Assembly (NCBI GenBank): GCA_040510075.1
Contig: JBEVJT010000209.1
Span: forward strand, 1 to 10,835
Direction: 5' to 3'
DNA length: 10,835 nucleotides
Source of the DNA: VAZQ01 sp040510075
GTDB taxonomy: Bacteria > Pseudomonadota > Alphaproteobacteria > Rhizobiales > Xanthobacteraceae
The notes under the pieces are model-generated. The model made no database searches. It saw nothing but the letters and a program-made list of their open reading frames with translations, and was not told the origin of the DNA. Of the stretch, positions 1 through 7,315 are shown in pieces. A program made the position numbers and the translations under genes. Positions within the stretch are counted from its first letter, which is position 1. Each line of letters opens with the position of its first letter.

Positions 1-1
1 G

Positions 2-274
2 CAGGCGAGAGTGGCCCTGGCGCTCTTGTTGAGCTTCGGACTTTCCGGCTGTGACGTAATGCAACGATTCGATCTTATGAATGCGCAACTCGCGTCGACT
101 AATGCCAAACTTAGCAAGTCCAACAGTCATCTGAGCGACGTTAAACGCCACACCGCGGGCATGGACCAAAAGCTCGAAGAGACAAATGCGCGACTAGAGG
201 GCGTGGAACGAAAGCTCGGGACTGTGGAGGACGCACTAAAAAAAGCTACCGGCGGTGCTGCTCCCAAGCAGTGA
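2..274 (+). CDS. Small coiled-coil lipoprotein, 5' end outside the window
   Basis: The frame is open from the first bases. A hydrophobic stretch ending in the lipobox LSGC (Cys codon at 50-52) indicates a lipoprotein signal cleaved by signal peptidase II, so the mature protein should be a lipid-anchored envelope protein. The first possible start here is a GTG at 11, but the residue before it is Arg, and a lipoprotein signal needs a charged n-region, so the real start probably lies upstream of the window. After the Cys, about 70 residues form a polar helix with regular spacing of Leu/Met/Val (LASTNAKLSKSNSHL, then LEETNARLEGVERKL), a heptad-like coiled coil reminiscent in form of Lpp-type trimeric lipoproteins. 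It ends in a short Gly/Ala/Pro/Lys tail. I do not recognise a named family; homology to Lpp is not claimed. The next gene starts 106 bp downstream with its own ribosome-binding site. Confidence 0.6.
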   Translation, partial: QARVALALLLSFGLSGCDVMQRFDLMNAQLASTNAKLSKSNSHLSDVKRHTAGMDQKLEETNARLEGVERKLGTVEDALKKATGGAAPKQ

Positions 275-365
275 ACATGGCGTAGCAAATCAGCGCGTCC
301 GTGTCGGCAAAGGCGGACAGCTCGCAATACGAGCGGAGGCGGGTCGCTCAACCCGGGCTACGGCT

Positions 366-370
366 GGAGG
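366..370 (+). promoter_or_regulatory. Ribosome-binding site supporting a TTG start
   Basis: GGAGG lies 10 nt before the TTG at 381. No ATG or GTG in this frame precedes the signal peptide, so this site is what supports the TTG start of the LptM-like gene. Confidence 0.6.
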
Positions 371-380
371 ATAGGAATTT

Positions 381-617
381 TTGATCTCACCCTCGGTCGC
401 AACGCGCCGGTTTTTGGCCACGGTGGCGGTCTGCTTGATCGCGGCGCTCGCACTTTGCGGTTGCGGCCGTAAGGGTGGGCTCGAGGCCCCACCTGGCGCG
501 AGCGTCGTGAACCAGCCGGTGCCCGCGCAGTCCGATGCCGAAGTTACTCCCGATGGTCAGCCGATGCAGATCGCCCAACCCCCCAAGCCATTTCTGCAAT
601 ACCGCGCGATCATCTGA
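381..617 (+). CDS. lptM: LptM-like small lipoprotein with an apparently replaced C-terminus
   Basis: A 78-residue protein starting at TTG. The n-region has two Arg (residues 9-10), then a hydrophobic core and a lipobox ending in Cys28 (ALCGC). The mature start CGRKGGLEAPPGA matches the conserved N-terminus of the LptM (formerly YifL) family, short outer-membrane lipoproteins that in E. coli assist maturation of the LptD/LptE lipopolysaccharide translocon. A low-complexity Pro/Gln/Ala region follows, as in rhizobial members. Those usually end in Lys-x-Phe-Phe-Leu-Asp-Pro-Leu; here the protein reads PPKPF and then LQYRAII before a stop that lies in DNA coding, in another frame, for an integrase fragment. 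I infer that the last few residues were replaced. The usual neighbours argH and lysA are not seen on either side, which also suggests rearrangement. Family assignment is fairly good; the truncation is inference. Confidence 0.6.
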   Translation: MISPSVATRRFLATVAVCLIAALALCGCGRKGGLEAPPGASVVNQPVPAQSDAEVTPDGQPMQIAQPPKPFLQYRAII

Positions 618-889
618 CATTTCTCACCACTGCCCGAGGTGAGCCGTTCAAGCCGACTCCGTTCAGCATGTGGTTTCGCAAGGCATGTAATGCAGCCGGC
701 CTGCCTCATTGCAGTGCCCACGGCCTGCGCAAGGCTGCAGCGCGCCGGCTCGCAGAGGGCGGGTGCACCGCGCACGAGATTGCAGCCATCACGGGCCACG
801 CCAGCTTGCGGGAGGTGGCGCGCTACACGCGAGCGGCGGATCAGAGAAACCTCGCGGTGGCAGCAATGGCGAAAGTATCGAAAGCGTGA
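596..889 (+). pseudogene. Tyrosine recombinase (phage integrase) C-terminal remnant
   Basis: An open frame beginning around 596 and ending in a TGA at 887-889 encodes the end of a tyrosine-recombinase catalytic domain. Visible are LTFLTTARGEPF, then WFRKACNAAGLP, the box II motif SAHGLRKAA (H-x-x-R, His codon at 719-721), AAITGHASLREV with the conserved Gly-His, and ARYTRAADQ with the Tyr nucleophile. The N-terminal arm-binding and core-binding domains and the first catalytic Arg are missing, and no start codon precedes LTFLTT; the ATG at 668 is internal to the domain. The fragment is therefore very unlikely to recombine DNA. It begins within the last codons of the LptM-like gene in a different frame, so the two are joined by a recombination or deletion event. 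The domain recognition is strong; the exact left boundary (about 590-605) is uncertain. Confidence 0.75.
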
Positions 890-896
890 ACATCGA

Positions 897-924
897 TTGG
901 CAAACTTCCCGATAGGTTTGCCAA
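897..924. repeat. Inverted repeat after the integrase remnant
   Basis: TTGGCAAAC and GTTTGCCAA are perfectly complementary 9-bp arms around a 10-nt loop, starting 8 bp after the integrase stop. An A-rich rather than T-rich run follows on the plus strand, so it is not a standard intrinsic terminator for the upstream frame. It could be a remnant att core-type site or a simple hairpin. Confidence 0.5.
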
Positions 925-965
925 AAACTGCAAAAAACCCTTCTAGGACAATGACCGATTTGGCG

Positions 966-991
966 GGTGTCAATCCGCATGGATCGACACC
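966..991. repeat. Hairpin with 10 paired bases and one mismatch
   Basis: Outer arms GGTGTC and GACACC, one A/C mismatch, inner arms ATCC and GGAT, and a GCAT loop. No T run follows, so a terminator role is doubtful. It lies in the gene-free stretch before the patatin-like gene. Confidence 0.55.
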
Positions 992-1020
992 GCGAGCACC
1001 GTGGATCGAGGGGTGCCCTG

Positions 1021-1082
1021 AGGTTCTCGGTGCATATGGTCAATGCGGAAGGACCTCGAGGCTAAAATGAGGACCTCGGTCC
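1021..1082. repeat. Three degenerate AGGACCTCGG-type repeats
   Basis: AGGTTCTCGG at 1021, AGGACCTCGA at 1050 and AGGACCTCGG at 1070 are near-identical and on the same strand; the last two are 20 bp apart. The third runs into a dyad, GGACC-TC-GGTCC (1071-1082). They lie 160-220 bp before the patatin-like gene, so they could be regulator-binding half-sites, but this is only a pattern. Confidence 0.35.
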
Positions 1083-1240
1083 GCGGCTGAGAACATTTAC
1101 TGCGATCCGTTAACGTGAGGCCTTAGCGCAGCGCGAGGACAATGGCTGGCTTGTCTCCTCTGGCAAGGGTGCCCTAGAGTCATGAGACTTGAGCCACGGT
1201 GCGTGTAACCCTCGGGAACGCGTGAGCTGGATACCCATCG

Positions 1241-3925
1241 ATGCGACGAACTGATGTCAGTCATGAGCACGACGCAAACGATCATGCCGAGGCGCCGCGT
1301 CACGATAGCGACACAGGCTGCGCCCCCTCCCAGCATGAGCCACGATTTGCGCAACAGTGGCATCGCTGCTGGGGATACGTAACAGATGTCGGGGCTACGC
1401 TTTGGGTACTGCGCGCGCCCGTCGCCGCTATCGTAGCCGGATACGTCATTCTCTGGTTCATGCCGCAGGCGCAGGACCTGCTGGTTGATCTTACCAGTGC
1501 CGGATGGCAGGGCCTCGTTGTCTTTCTTGCTCTCGTGACTTTCGTCTGGGCAATGCCCACCGAGTATGCGGCGACAATTCTTCTGGAAACCGACGAGCGA
1601 TATTGCGCCCGAATCAAGCCGGGCAAGCCAGCGGAGCCCGCGCCAGCGCCCGCCAGTGAGCCAGCGGCGGTCACCGACGGCCTTCGTGGCCAATTCAGGG
1701 CTTCGCTTCAAACATGGATGCCCGCCACCCTCGGTGGTCTTGTGTTTCTGTGCATGCTCGGGGCGGCATTCAGGTCGCATCAGAATGTGCCCACGATCGG
1801 GCTCGACCACTACACGGAACAGATCAAAGAAAAGCTCATTATCATCGAGCTTTTGCTTGTGCTCTGTTTTCTCGGATTCTGGTGCTATGTGATCGCGCGG
1901 CCAACAATTGCCAAACGGCCCGCCGTGAAGTGGGCCGAGCGCATGGCCCGCCGGCTCTTGATGCCGGTTCGTCAACACCTTCCGCCGATCTTCGCGTTCA
2001 AGCATGGCTTTGAGGGCTGCGACAAATTTCAGATCAAAAGTGATCTCGGGCCCGTCCTGCTGATTCTGGTATCGATCTTCTTCCTTGTGCTGCCCATGGC
2101 GTTCCCGCTGCCGTTTGCCAGCTGGTTTCCGCGCGCATCTGTCGTACCGTTCGTAATCGGAGCGTGGATACCGCTGCTTTCCTTTCTTTCCGGGTTGGGC
2201 CGCCGGCTGCATTTCCCGATAATCACGACATGTCTCGTTGTGAAGACGTTGCTGCCTTTGCCGCTGTCGCCAAACTATGAAATCGAGGTCGTCAGCCCCG
2301 ACAAGAGGAGCGCGAACGCGGGGATCAATCTGAACGAGGCCGTGCGGCTATGGAAAAAAGCGAACCAGTGCGAGAAAGATAGCGCAGTCCCGCCATTGAG
2401 CGTGAAGCCTTGTCCTCGTCCCATCATTGTAGCGGCGGCGGGAGGCGCAAGCAGGGCCGGTTTCTTCACGGCGAGCGTGCTGGGCGAGCTTCTGGATTAT
2501 GAGACGCAGGGAGAATGGGGCGGCCAACGACTCTTCGCACTCTCTACCGTTTCGGGAAGCTCTGTAGCCGGCGTCATGACCGTTGCGGCCATGGGCGCAT
2601 CGGAAAAGCGCACCAGTCCGTGTCGGAGTGATGCGGGCCGGCTTTGGTTCGGCAGCGGGCTTTCTCCCGACGGCGAGATTACAAGCTGGCGAGATTGCCT
2701 CGAAAGCCTGATGTCCGGAGATTTTCTTACTCCGGTCTTTGTTGGTCTGATGTTCCATGACAGTGTTCGCTTCCTCCGGCTGGCTGATCGCGGTGCATTG
2801 CTGGAGAAATCCTTTGCACAACACTTTGCAGATACGCTGAAGCACGATGAGCCAGCTGATTGCGCCCGGCGGCCTGACCTGAAATGTCCTTTCATGTCAT
2901 TGCAGCCGAGCGAGAGCCGTTGGCTGCCGCTGCTCGTGCTTAACGGAACTTCGGTTGGATCGGGACAGCGCATAGTGACGACGGTGCTGAAAAATATCTA
3001 TCAGCCAACGGAACACTGCCCATATCCGACTCAGGATGGACGCTGCCATATCTTTGTGAGTGCGTTCCGGTTTCACGATCTGCTGCAAAATGGTGAGAAG
3101 AGGCCGAGCGCCGATGAGGCGCAGGTGTCAAGGCCGCGCGATGTGAGTCTGACCACGGCAGCACATAATTCTGCGCGCTTTCCTTTCATTTCTCCGCCAG
3201 GCGAAATCTATGGCGCAGACAACCAGGTCGTGGATCGGCTGGTGGATGGCGGCTATTTCGAGAATTTTGGCGCGCAAACGGCAACCGAGCTTGCGGAGGC
3301 CATCATCGCGATCGATCCCAAGCTCAAACCCTTTATCCTCGTCCTTTCCAACGATCCCACCGTTCCGCAGGCCGAGAACCTGAATCAGGACGAAGTGAAG
3401 AAGGACTTCGGTGTAACCGAGCGCGCCGGGGAGGGCGCCTGGATCACGGACCTGACTGGGCCCTTGAAGGCGTTTATGCACACGCGGAATGCCAGGGGCA
3501 TGCTGGCCGTCGAGACGATGCCGTCCGCGCTTGCGCGTGCGCGCGCTCATGAAACGTCCTGCAACGTGGTGCAGCTACGCGTCTGGTACGAGCGCACGAG
3601 CGCATTGGAAGCGCGCGCGATCTCGATGAGCTGGTGGCTGTCCAGGCCGGTGCAGCTTTATCTGCACGAGCAAGCGAACTTCGTCGGCAAGGCGACGGGC
3701 ACCGCTGACAATAAGCAGAAAACGGTTTCGTTTGAGCCGGATCGGTTCAGCCCGATTCAAAATCAGGATCGTTTAAGCGTGGATAACCTTTTTAGAGCGC
3801 TGAACGAGCAGTCTTCAACAGAAGAGCACATCCGCGGAAAGGCTCTTTCGCAGGTGAGCGTGGGTTCCAGATCTCAGATGCCAGGCTGCGCGAGGGGAAT
3901 AGGGCCCACGTCAGCGCAACGGTGA
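1241..3925 (+). CDS. Membrane-anchored patatin-like lipid hydrolase
   Basis: An 894-residue protein. The start is the first ATG after an in-frame TGA at 1223; its ribosome-binding site is weak. Residues 1-55 are polar. About six or seven hydrophobic segments follow (near 59-77, 88-107, 161-177, 198-218, 268-291, 300-318 and perhaps 326-340), with a Pro/Ala-rich linker at 129-143. From about 390 there is a patatin-like domain: the oxyanion-hole motif GGASRAG (401-407), the nucleophile elbow VSGSSVAG (437-444, Ser441 the probable nucleophile) and the catalytic Asp in LVDGGYFENFG (Asp669), giving a Ser-Asp dyad. The segment SMSWWLSRPVQLYL (796-809) resembles the C-terminal part of other large bacterial patatin-like proteins. 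Such enzymes cleave acyl esters of phospholipids or neutral lipids; the substrate here is unknown. The elbow reads G-S-S-V-A rather than GxSxG. It ends 13 bp from the end of hemB, convergently. Confidence 0.85.
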   Translation: MRRTDVSHEHDANDHAEAPRHDSDTGCAPSQHEPRFAQQWHRCWGYVTDVGATLWVLRAPVAAIVAGYVILWFMPQAQDLLVDLTSAGWQGLVVFLALVTFVWAMPTEYAATILLETDERYCARIKPGKPAEPAPAPASEPAAVTDGLRGQFRASLQTWMPATLGGLVFLCMLGAAFRSHQNVPTIGLDHYTEQIKEKLIIIELLLVLCFLGFWCYVIARPTIAKRPAVKWAERMARRLLMPVRQHLPPIFAFKHGFEGCDKFQIKSDLGPVLLILVSIFFLVLPMAFPLPFASWFPRASVVPFVIGAWIPLLSFLSGLGRRLHFPIITTCLVVKTLLPLPLSPNYEIEVVSPDKRSANAGINLNEAVRLWKKANQCEKDSAVPPLSVKPCPRPIIVAAAGGASRAGFFTASVLGELLDYETQGEWGGQRLFALSTVSGSSVAGVMTVAAMGASEKRTSPCRSDAGRLWFGSGLSPDGEITSWRDCLESLMSGDFLTPVFVGLMFHDSVRFLRLADRGALLEKSFAQHFADTLKHDEPADCARRPDLKCPFMSLQPSESRWLPLLVLNGTSVGSGQRIVTTVLKNIYQPTEHCPYPTQDGRCHIFVSAFRFHDLLQNGEKRPSADEAQVSRPRDVSLTTAAHNSARFPFISPPGEIYGADNQVVDRLVDGGYFENFGAQTATELAEAIIAIDPKLKPFILVLSNDPTVPQAENLNQDEVKKDFGVTERAGEGAWITDLTGPLKAFMHTRNARGMLAVETMPSALARARAHETSCNVVQLRVWYERTSALEARAISMSWWLSRPVQLYLHEQANFVGKATGTADNKQKTVSFEPDRFSPIQNQDRLSVDNLFRALNEQSSTEEHIRGKALSQVSVGSRSQMPGCARGIGPTSAQR

Positions 3926-3938
3926 ATGTGGCCGCCGC

Positions 3939-4991
3939 TCACGACCGTATTTTCAGCTTCTCTGCCATGCGCGGCGCGAAATAGGTAAGCACGCCGCACG
4001 CGCCTGCGCGCTTGAACCCCACGAGACTCTCCAGCATTGCCTTCTCGCCGTCGAGCCAGCCATTCTGCGCAGCCGCCATGATCATCGAATATTCGCCGGA
4101 AACCTGATACGCGAAGGTCGGCACGCCAAACGCATGCTTCACCCGCTGCAGAATGTCGAGATAAGGCATGCCGGGTTTCACCATCACCATGTCGGCCCCT
4201 TCCGAAATATCGAGCTCGACCTCACGCAACGACTCTTCCCCATTTGCCGGATCCATTTGATAGGTGCGTTTGTCTCCGGTCAGGGTCGCCGAGGAGCCGA
4301 CCGCGTCACGGAACGGGCCGTAAAAAGCGGAAGCGTATTTCGCCGCATAGGCCATAATGGAGATGTCGGTGAATCCGTTCTCATCGAGGGCTGCGCGAAT
4401 TGCGCCCACCCGCCCGTCCATCATGTCGGATGGGGCGATGATGTCGCATCCAGCGTCCGCTTGCACCAGCGCCTGCTTGACCAGTACCGCAACCGTCTCG
4501 TCGTTTAGGATGATGCCGTCTCGCAATAAGCCGTCGTGCCCATGGCTCGTAAAGGGATCCAGCGCGACGTCGCAGAGAAGCCCGATGTGCGGAACTGCCT
4601 TCTTGACCGAACGAATGGCGCGACACACGAGATTATCCGGGTTGAGCGCCTCGCTGCCTTCGGGGTCGCGCAGGGATTGCTCCGTGTAAGGAAAAAGCGC
4701 AAGGCAGGGGATGTCGAGATCGGCCGCGTGCTCCGCCTCCCGGACGGCTTCATCGATCGAAACGCGCTCGACACCCGGCATCGAGGGGACCGGAATGCGT
4801 GTACGCGATCCATCTACGACGAAAAGCGGCCAAATCAAATCGTCGGCAGTGAGCACGTTCTCGCGCACCATGCGCCGTATCCATTCAGCCTTTCGGTTGC
4901 GGCGCGGTCGCGTTGTCAGATGCAGGCGAGCAGCTTTGGTCTCGGCGATCCGAACGGGACCCTCCATGGGCATTCGAAGTTTTACTGGCAT
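3939..4991 (-). CDS. hemB: Delta-aminolevulinic acid dehydratase (porphobilinogen synthase)
   Basis: Condenses two 5-aminolevulinate molecules to porphobilinogen in the cytoplasmic tetrapyrrole pathway. The 350-residue protein has the family's usual length and motifs: WPLFVVDG, LFPYTE, the two active-site lysines in YAAKYASAFYGPF (Lys218) and MVMVKPGMPYLD (Lys272), and YQVSGEYSMI. The metal-site segment DVALDPFTSHGHDG (141-154) has Asp/Ala where zinc enzymes have Cys, which marks the Mg-dependent class known from Pseudomonas and Bradyrhizobium. The frame stays open far upstream, to 5579, but the start at 4991 is preferred because GAGGAG (5001-5006) sits 9 nt before it and the family begins here; a second ATG at 4998-5000 touches the GAGGAG and is less likely. 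It is divergent from the acyl-CoA dehydrogenase gene across 105 bp, and convergent with the patatin-like gene. Confidence 0.96.
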   Translation of the reverse strand: MPVKLRMPMEGPVRIAETKAARLHLTTRPRRNRKAEWIRRMVRENVLTADDLIWPLFVVDGSRTRIPVPSMPGVERVSIDEAVREAEHAADLDIPCLALFPYTEQSLRDPEGSEALNPDNLVCRAIRSVKKAVPHIGLLCDVALDPFTSHGHDGLLRDGIILNDETVAVLVKQALVQADAGCDIIAPSDMMDGRVGAIRAALDENGFTDISIMAYAAKYASAFYGPFRDAVGSSATLTGDKRTYQMDPANGEESLREVELDISEGADMVMVKPGMPYLDILQRVKHAFGVPTFAYQVSGEYSMIMAAAQNGWLDGEKAMLESLVGFKRAGACGVLTYFAPRMAEKLKIRS

Positions 4992-5034
4992 GGCCGACAT
5001 CTCCTCGCGGCGGCGCAATGGGGGCGCTGTGCAC

Positions 5035-5063
5035 TTGCACTGCCTTCCCTTAACACGGATATA
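5035..5063 (+). promoter_or_regulatory. Candidate sigma-70 type promoter of the valine operon
   Basis: TTGCAC (5035-5040) and GATATA (5058-5063) are 17 bp apart and lie 34 bp before the start of the acyl-CoA dehydrogenase gene, in the 105-bp space between divergent genes. Both boxes are imperfect. No clear operator was seen. Confidence 0.3.
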
Positions 5064-5096
5064 CCTGTTTTTCGCCGGCAGGGGAGCGGCAGAAGC

Positions 5097-6236
5097 ATGG
5101 ATTTCGAGCTCTCGGAAGAGCAGCGAGCGATTCAGGATACGGCGCGCGCGTTTGCACGCGAGCAGATGATGCCGTTTGCCCGCGATTGGGACGAAGAAGA
5201 AATCTTTCCGATAACTACGCTGCGGCAAGCCGCCGCCCTCGGCTTCGGCGGCATCTACGTCGGTGCGGATGTGGGCGGGTCCGCGCTTACCCGCCTCGAC
5301 GCGGCAATCATTTTCGAGGAACTCGCGCAAGGGTGCACCTCGACCGCCGCCTACCTGTCCATTCACAACATGGTGGCGGCGATGATCGATTCGTATGGCA
5401 GCACCGAGCTTCGCCTGCGCTACCTGCCAGATCTCTGCGGCATGGCGCGATTTGCGAGCTATTGCCTGACCGAACCCGACGCCGGCTCGGACGCGGCAAA
5501 TCTGAAAACCCGCGCGGTGCGCCAGCACGACCACTACGTCCTGAACGGAGCGAAAGCGTTTATTTCCGGCGGAGGGCATTCGGATATTTATCTGGTCATG
5601 GCGCGAACGGGCGATCAGGGCGCGCGCGGCATTTCCTCATTCCTGGTAGAGAAGGACAATCCCGGCCTGGCTTTTGGCGCGCAGGAGAAAAAACTCGGCT
5701 GGCACTCGCAGCCCACCACCATGGTGTTGCTCGAAGACTGCCGCGTGCCCGTTGCCAACCGCATTGGAGCCGAGGGCCAAGGCTTCAAGATTGCCATGCA
5801 AGGGCTGGACGGGGGGAGACTCAATATCGGCGCGTGCTCGCTCGGGGGCGCTCAGTACTGTCTCGATCGTACCCTCACCTACATGAAACAGAGAAAGCAG
5901 TTCGGAACCCGCCTCGCTGATTTTCAATCGCTTGGGTTTCGCATTGCGGATTATGCGACCGAGCTGGAGGCGGCTCGCCTTATGCTTTACCGCGCGGCCA
6001 TCGCGGTCGATCGGCGTGAACCGCCTGCCACTCGGCTCGCCGCCATGGCCAAGCGATTTGCCACCGACATCGGCTTCGAAATCGTCAACGGATGCCTGCA
6101 GCTGCACGGCGGCTATGGCTATTTGCGCGACCATCCCATCGAGCGCGTTCTGCGCGATCTGCGGGTGCACCAGATTCTCGAAGGCACAAACGAGGTCATG
6201 CGCGTGATCATCAGCCGGGATCTACTGGCTAACTGA
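5097..6236 (+). CDS. Acyl-CoA dehydrogenase, isobutyryl-CoA dehydrogenase type
   Basis: A 379-residue FAD flavoenzyme of the acyl-CoA dehydrogenase family, passing electrons to ETF. It starts at MDFELSEEQ, the usual N-terminus, with GGGGAG (5081-5086) 10 nt upstream; the open frame before it overlaps hemB and is not coding. Seen in order: the N-terminal helical domain (1-120); the flavin/substrate motif YCLTEPDAGSD (122-132) in the middle beta domain; the C-terminal helical domain with RKQFGTRLADFQ (266-277); the family signature from Gln335 (QLHGGYGY); and ILEGTNEVMR (360-369), whose Glu362 is the catalytic base position of short/medium-chain, isobutyryl- and butyryl-type enzymes. The assignment to isobutyryl-CoA comes mainly from the following 3-hydroxyisobutyryl-CoA hydrolase and mmsB; a 2-methylbutyryl- or butyryl-CoA substrate cannot be excluded from sequence alone. 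First gene of a four-gene operon. Confidence 0.9.
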   Translation: MDFELSEEQRAIQDTARAFAREQMMPFARDWDEEEIFPITTLRQAAALGFGGIYVGADVGGSALTRLDAAIIFEELAQGCTSTAAYLSIHNMVAAMIDSYGSTELRLRYLPDLCGMARFASYCLTEPDAGSDAANLKTRAVRQHDHYVLNGAKAFISGGGHSDIYLVMARTGDQGARGISSFLVEKDNPGLAFGAQEKKLGWHSQPTTMVLLEDCRVPVANRIGAEGQGFKIAMQGLDGGRLNIGACSLGGAQYCLDRTLTYMKQRKQFGTRLADFQSLGFRIADYATELEAARLMLYRAAIAVDRREPPATRLAAMAKRFATDIGFEIVNGCLQLHGGYGYLRDHPIERVLRDLRVHQILEGTNEVMRVIISRDLLAN

Positions 6237-6256
6237 GCCGGTCGCGAAGTCGCGCG

Positions 6257-7315
6257 ATGACCCTTGAGCCGGATCTGCTCTTCGATCGCCGCGGCGCGGC
6301 CGGATTGATCACGCTCAATCGGCCCCGCGCGCTCAACGCGGTGACCGCCGAAATGGTGCGGCGCCTCGCGCAGAAGCTTGAGGAGTGGGAAGCCGATCCC
6401 GCCGTCACCCGCATTGTCCTCACTGCCAATGGTGACCGCGCCTTCTCGGCCGGTGGCGATCTGCGCGCGCTCCATGATCTGGGACGCGCTGCGCGCCACG
6501 ACGAGCAACTCGCATTCTTCCGCGACGAGTATCGTCTCAATGCGCGCATCAAGCGATATCGAAAACCTTACATCTCGCTGATTGACGGGATGGTGATGGG
6601 CGGCGGCGTGGGTATTTCCGTGCACGGGTCGCATCGAGTCGCCGGTGATAAGCTCCTTTTTGCGATGCCCGAGGTCGGCATTGGTTTCTTTCCCGACGTG
6701 GGCGCAACCTGGTTTTTGCCGCGCCTGCCTGGTCAGCTCGGAACGTATTGCGCGTTGACGGGCGAGAGGCTCAAAACTGCCGATGCCGTGGGGGCCGGCG
6801 TCGCGACGCACCGGGTCGCATCGGCGCGCTTTGCAGAGCTTGCCGATGCGTTGTGCGGGAGCGTTTCTGTCGATGCGGTTATTGGCGCGTTCAGCGAGCC
6901 GGCCGGCAATGGTCCAGTGCTGGACGCCGAGGCCGCCATCGACCGGTTTTTCCGCTATGACAGCGTGGAAGAAATTCTGACGGAGCTCGACAGGGCGGCG
7001 GCGGCCAAAAACGCGGATGCCAGCTTTGCCCTGGCGACGGCAGCCTCAATGCGCACAAAATGCCCAACAAGCCTGAAAATCGCGCTTGCCCAAATGCGTG
7101 CGGGCGCCGCGATGGATTTTGAGGAATGTATGCGTACGGAGTTTCGCATCGTCTCGCGAGTGGTGCGCGGATCTAATTTCTACGAAGGTATCAGAGCCGC
7201 CATCGTGGAGAAGGATCAGGCGCCACGCTGGCAGCCGGATTCCGTGTCGGCTGTGCGCGCCGAAGAGATCGCGCGCTTTTTCGCACCGCTCGCCGCGGAG
7301 CTTCGCTTGCCATGA
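6257..7315 (+). CDS. 3-hydroxyisobutyryl-CoA hydrolase (crotonase superfamily)
   Basis: A 352-residue crotonase-fold thioesterase that releases 3-hydroxyisobutyrate from its CoA ester in valine breakdown, keeping methacrylyl-CoA from building up. At about 350 residues it is longer than enoyl-CoA hydratases (about 260). It carries the HIBCH pattern: LITLNRPRALNAV (17-29), the first oxyanion loop FSAGGDLRAL (63-72), the second in MVMGGGVGISVHG (112-124), and MPEVGIGFFPDVGATW (137-152) with catalytic-type Glu139 and Asp147. The C-terminal half includes a conserved SLKIALAQMRAG segment. It begins 20 bp after the dehydrogenase stop without a strong ribosome-binding site; upstream in frame there is a stop and no ATG or GTG, so the ATG at 6257 is the first usable start. 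Its stop overlaps the start of the next gene by 4 bp, which suggests translational coupling. Confidence 0.92.
   Translation: MTLEPDLLFDRRGAAGLITLNRPRALNAVTAEMVRRLAQKLEEWEADPAVTRIVLTANGDRAFSAGGDLRALHDLGRAARHDEQLAFFRDEYRLNARIKRYRKPYISLIDGMVMGGGVGISVHGSHRVAGDKLLFAMPEVGIGFFPDVGATWFLPRLPGQLGTYCALTGERLKTADAVGAGVATHRVASARFAELADALCGSVSVDAVIGAFSEPAGNGPVLDAEAAIDRFFRYDSVEEILTELDRAAAAKNADASFALATAASMRTKCPTSLKIALAQMRAGAAMDFEECMRTEFRIVSRVVRGSNFYEGIRAAIVEKDQAPRWQPDSVSAVRAEEIARFFAPLAAELRLP

Larger units (their letters stand above)
890..1240. other. Gene-free stretch between integrase remnant and patatin gene
   Basis: No convincing coding sequence on either strand. It holds a 9-bp inverted repeat (897-924), a strong imperfect hairpin (966-991) and a group of short repeats (1021-1082), listed separately. 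No clear -35/-10 pair or good ribosome-binding site was found before the gene that starts at 1241. Confidence 0.5.

Noticed and set aside
668..889. Integrase fragment as an intact small gene starting at ATG 668
   Set aside because: The domain homology continues upstream of this ATG to about 596, and the first catalytic Arg is missing, so it is a remnant and not a small gene.
1097..2212. 371-codon open frame on the minus strand inside the patatin-like gene
   Set aside because: Arg/His/Gly-rich translation with no domain; it is the antisense shadow of a real gene with clear membrane segments.
4536..5096. Open frame extending the acyl-CoA dehydrogenase 187 codons upstream
   Set aside because: It lies over hemB on the opposite strand; the family N-terminus MDFELSEEQ and the GGGGAG site fix the start at 5097.
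4992..5579. Open frame extending HemB 196 codons upstream on the minus strand
   Set aside because: It overlaps the acyl-CoA dehydrogenase gene on the other strand, has no family resemblance, and a GAGGAG site supports the start at 4991.
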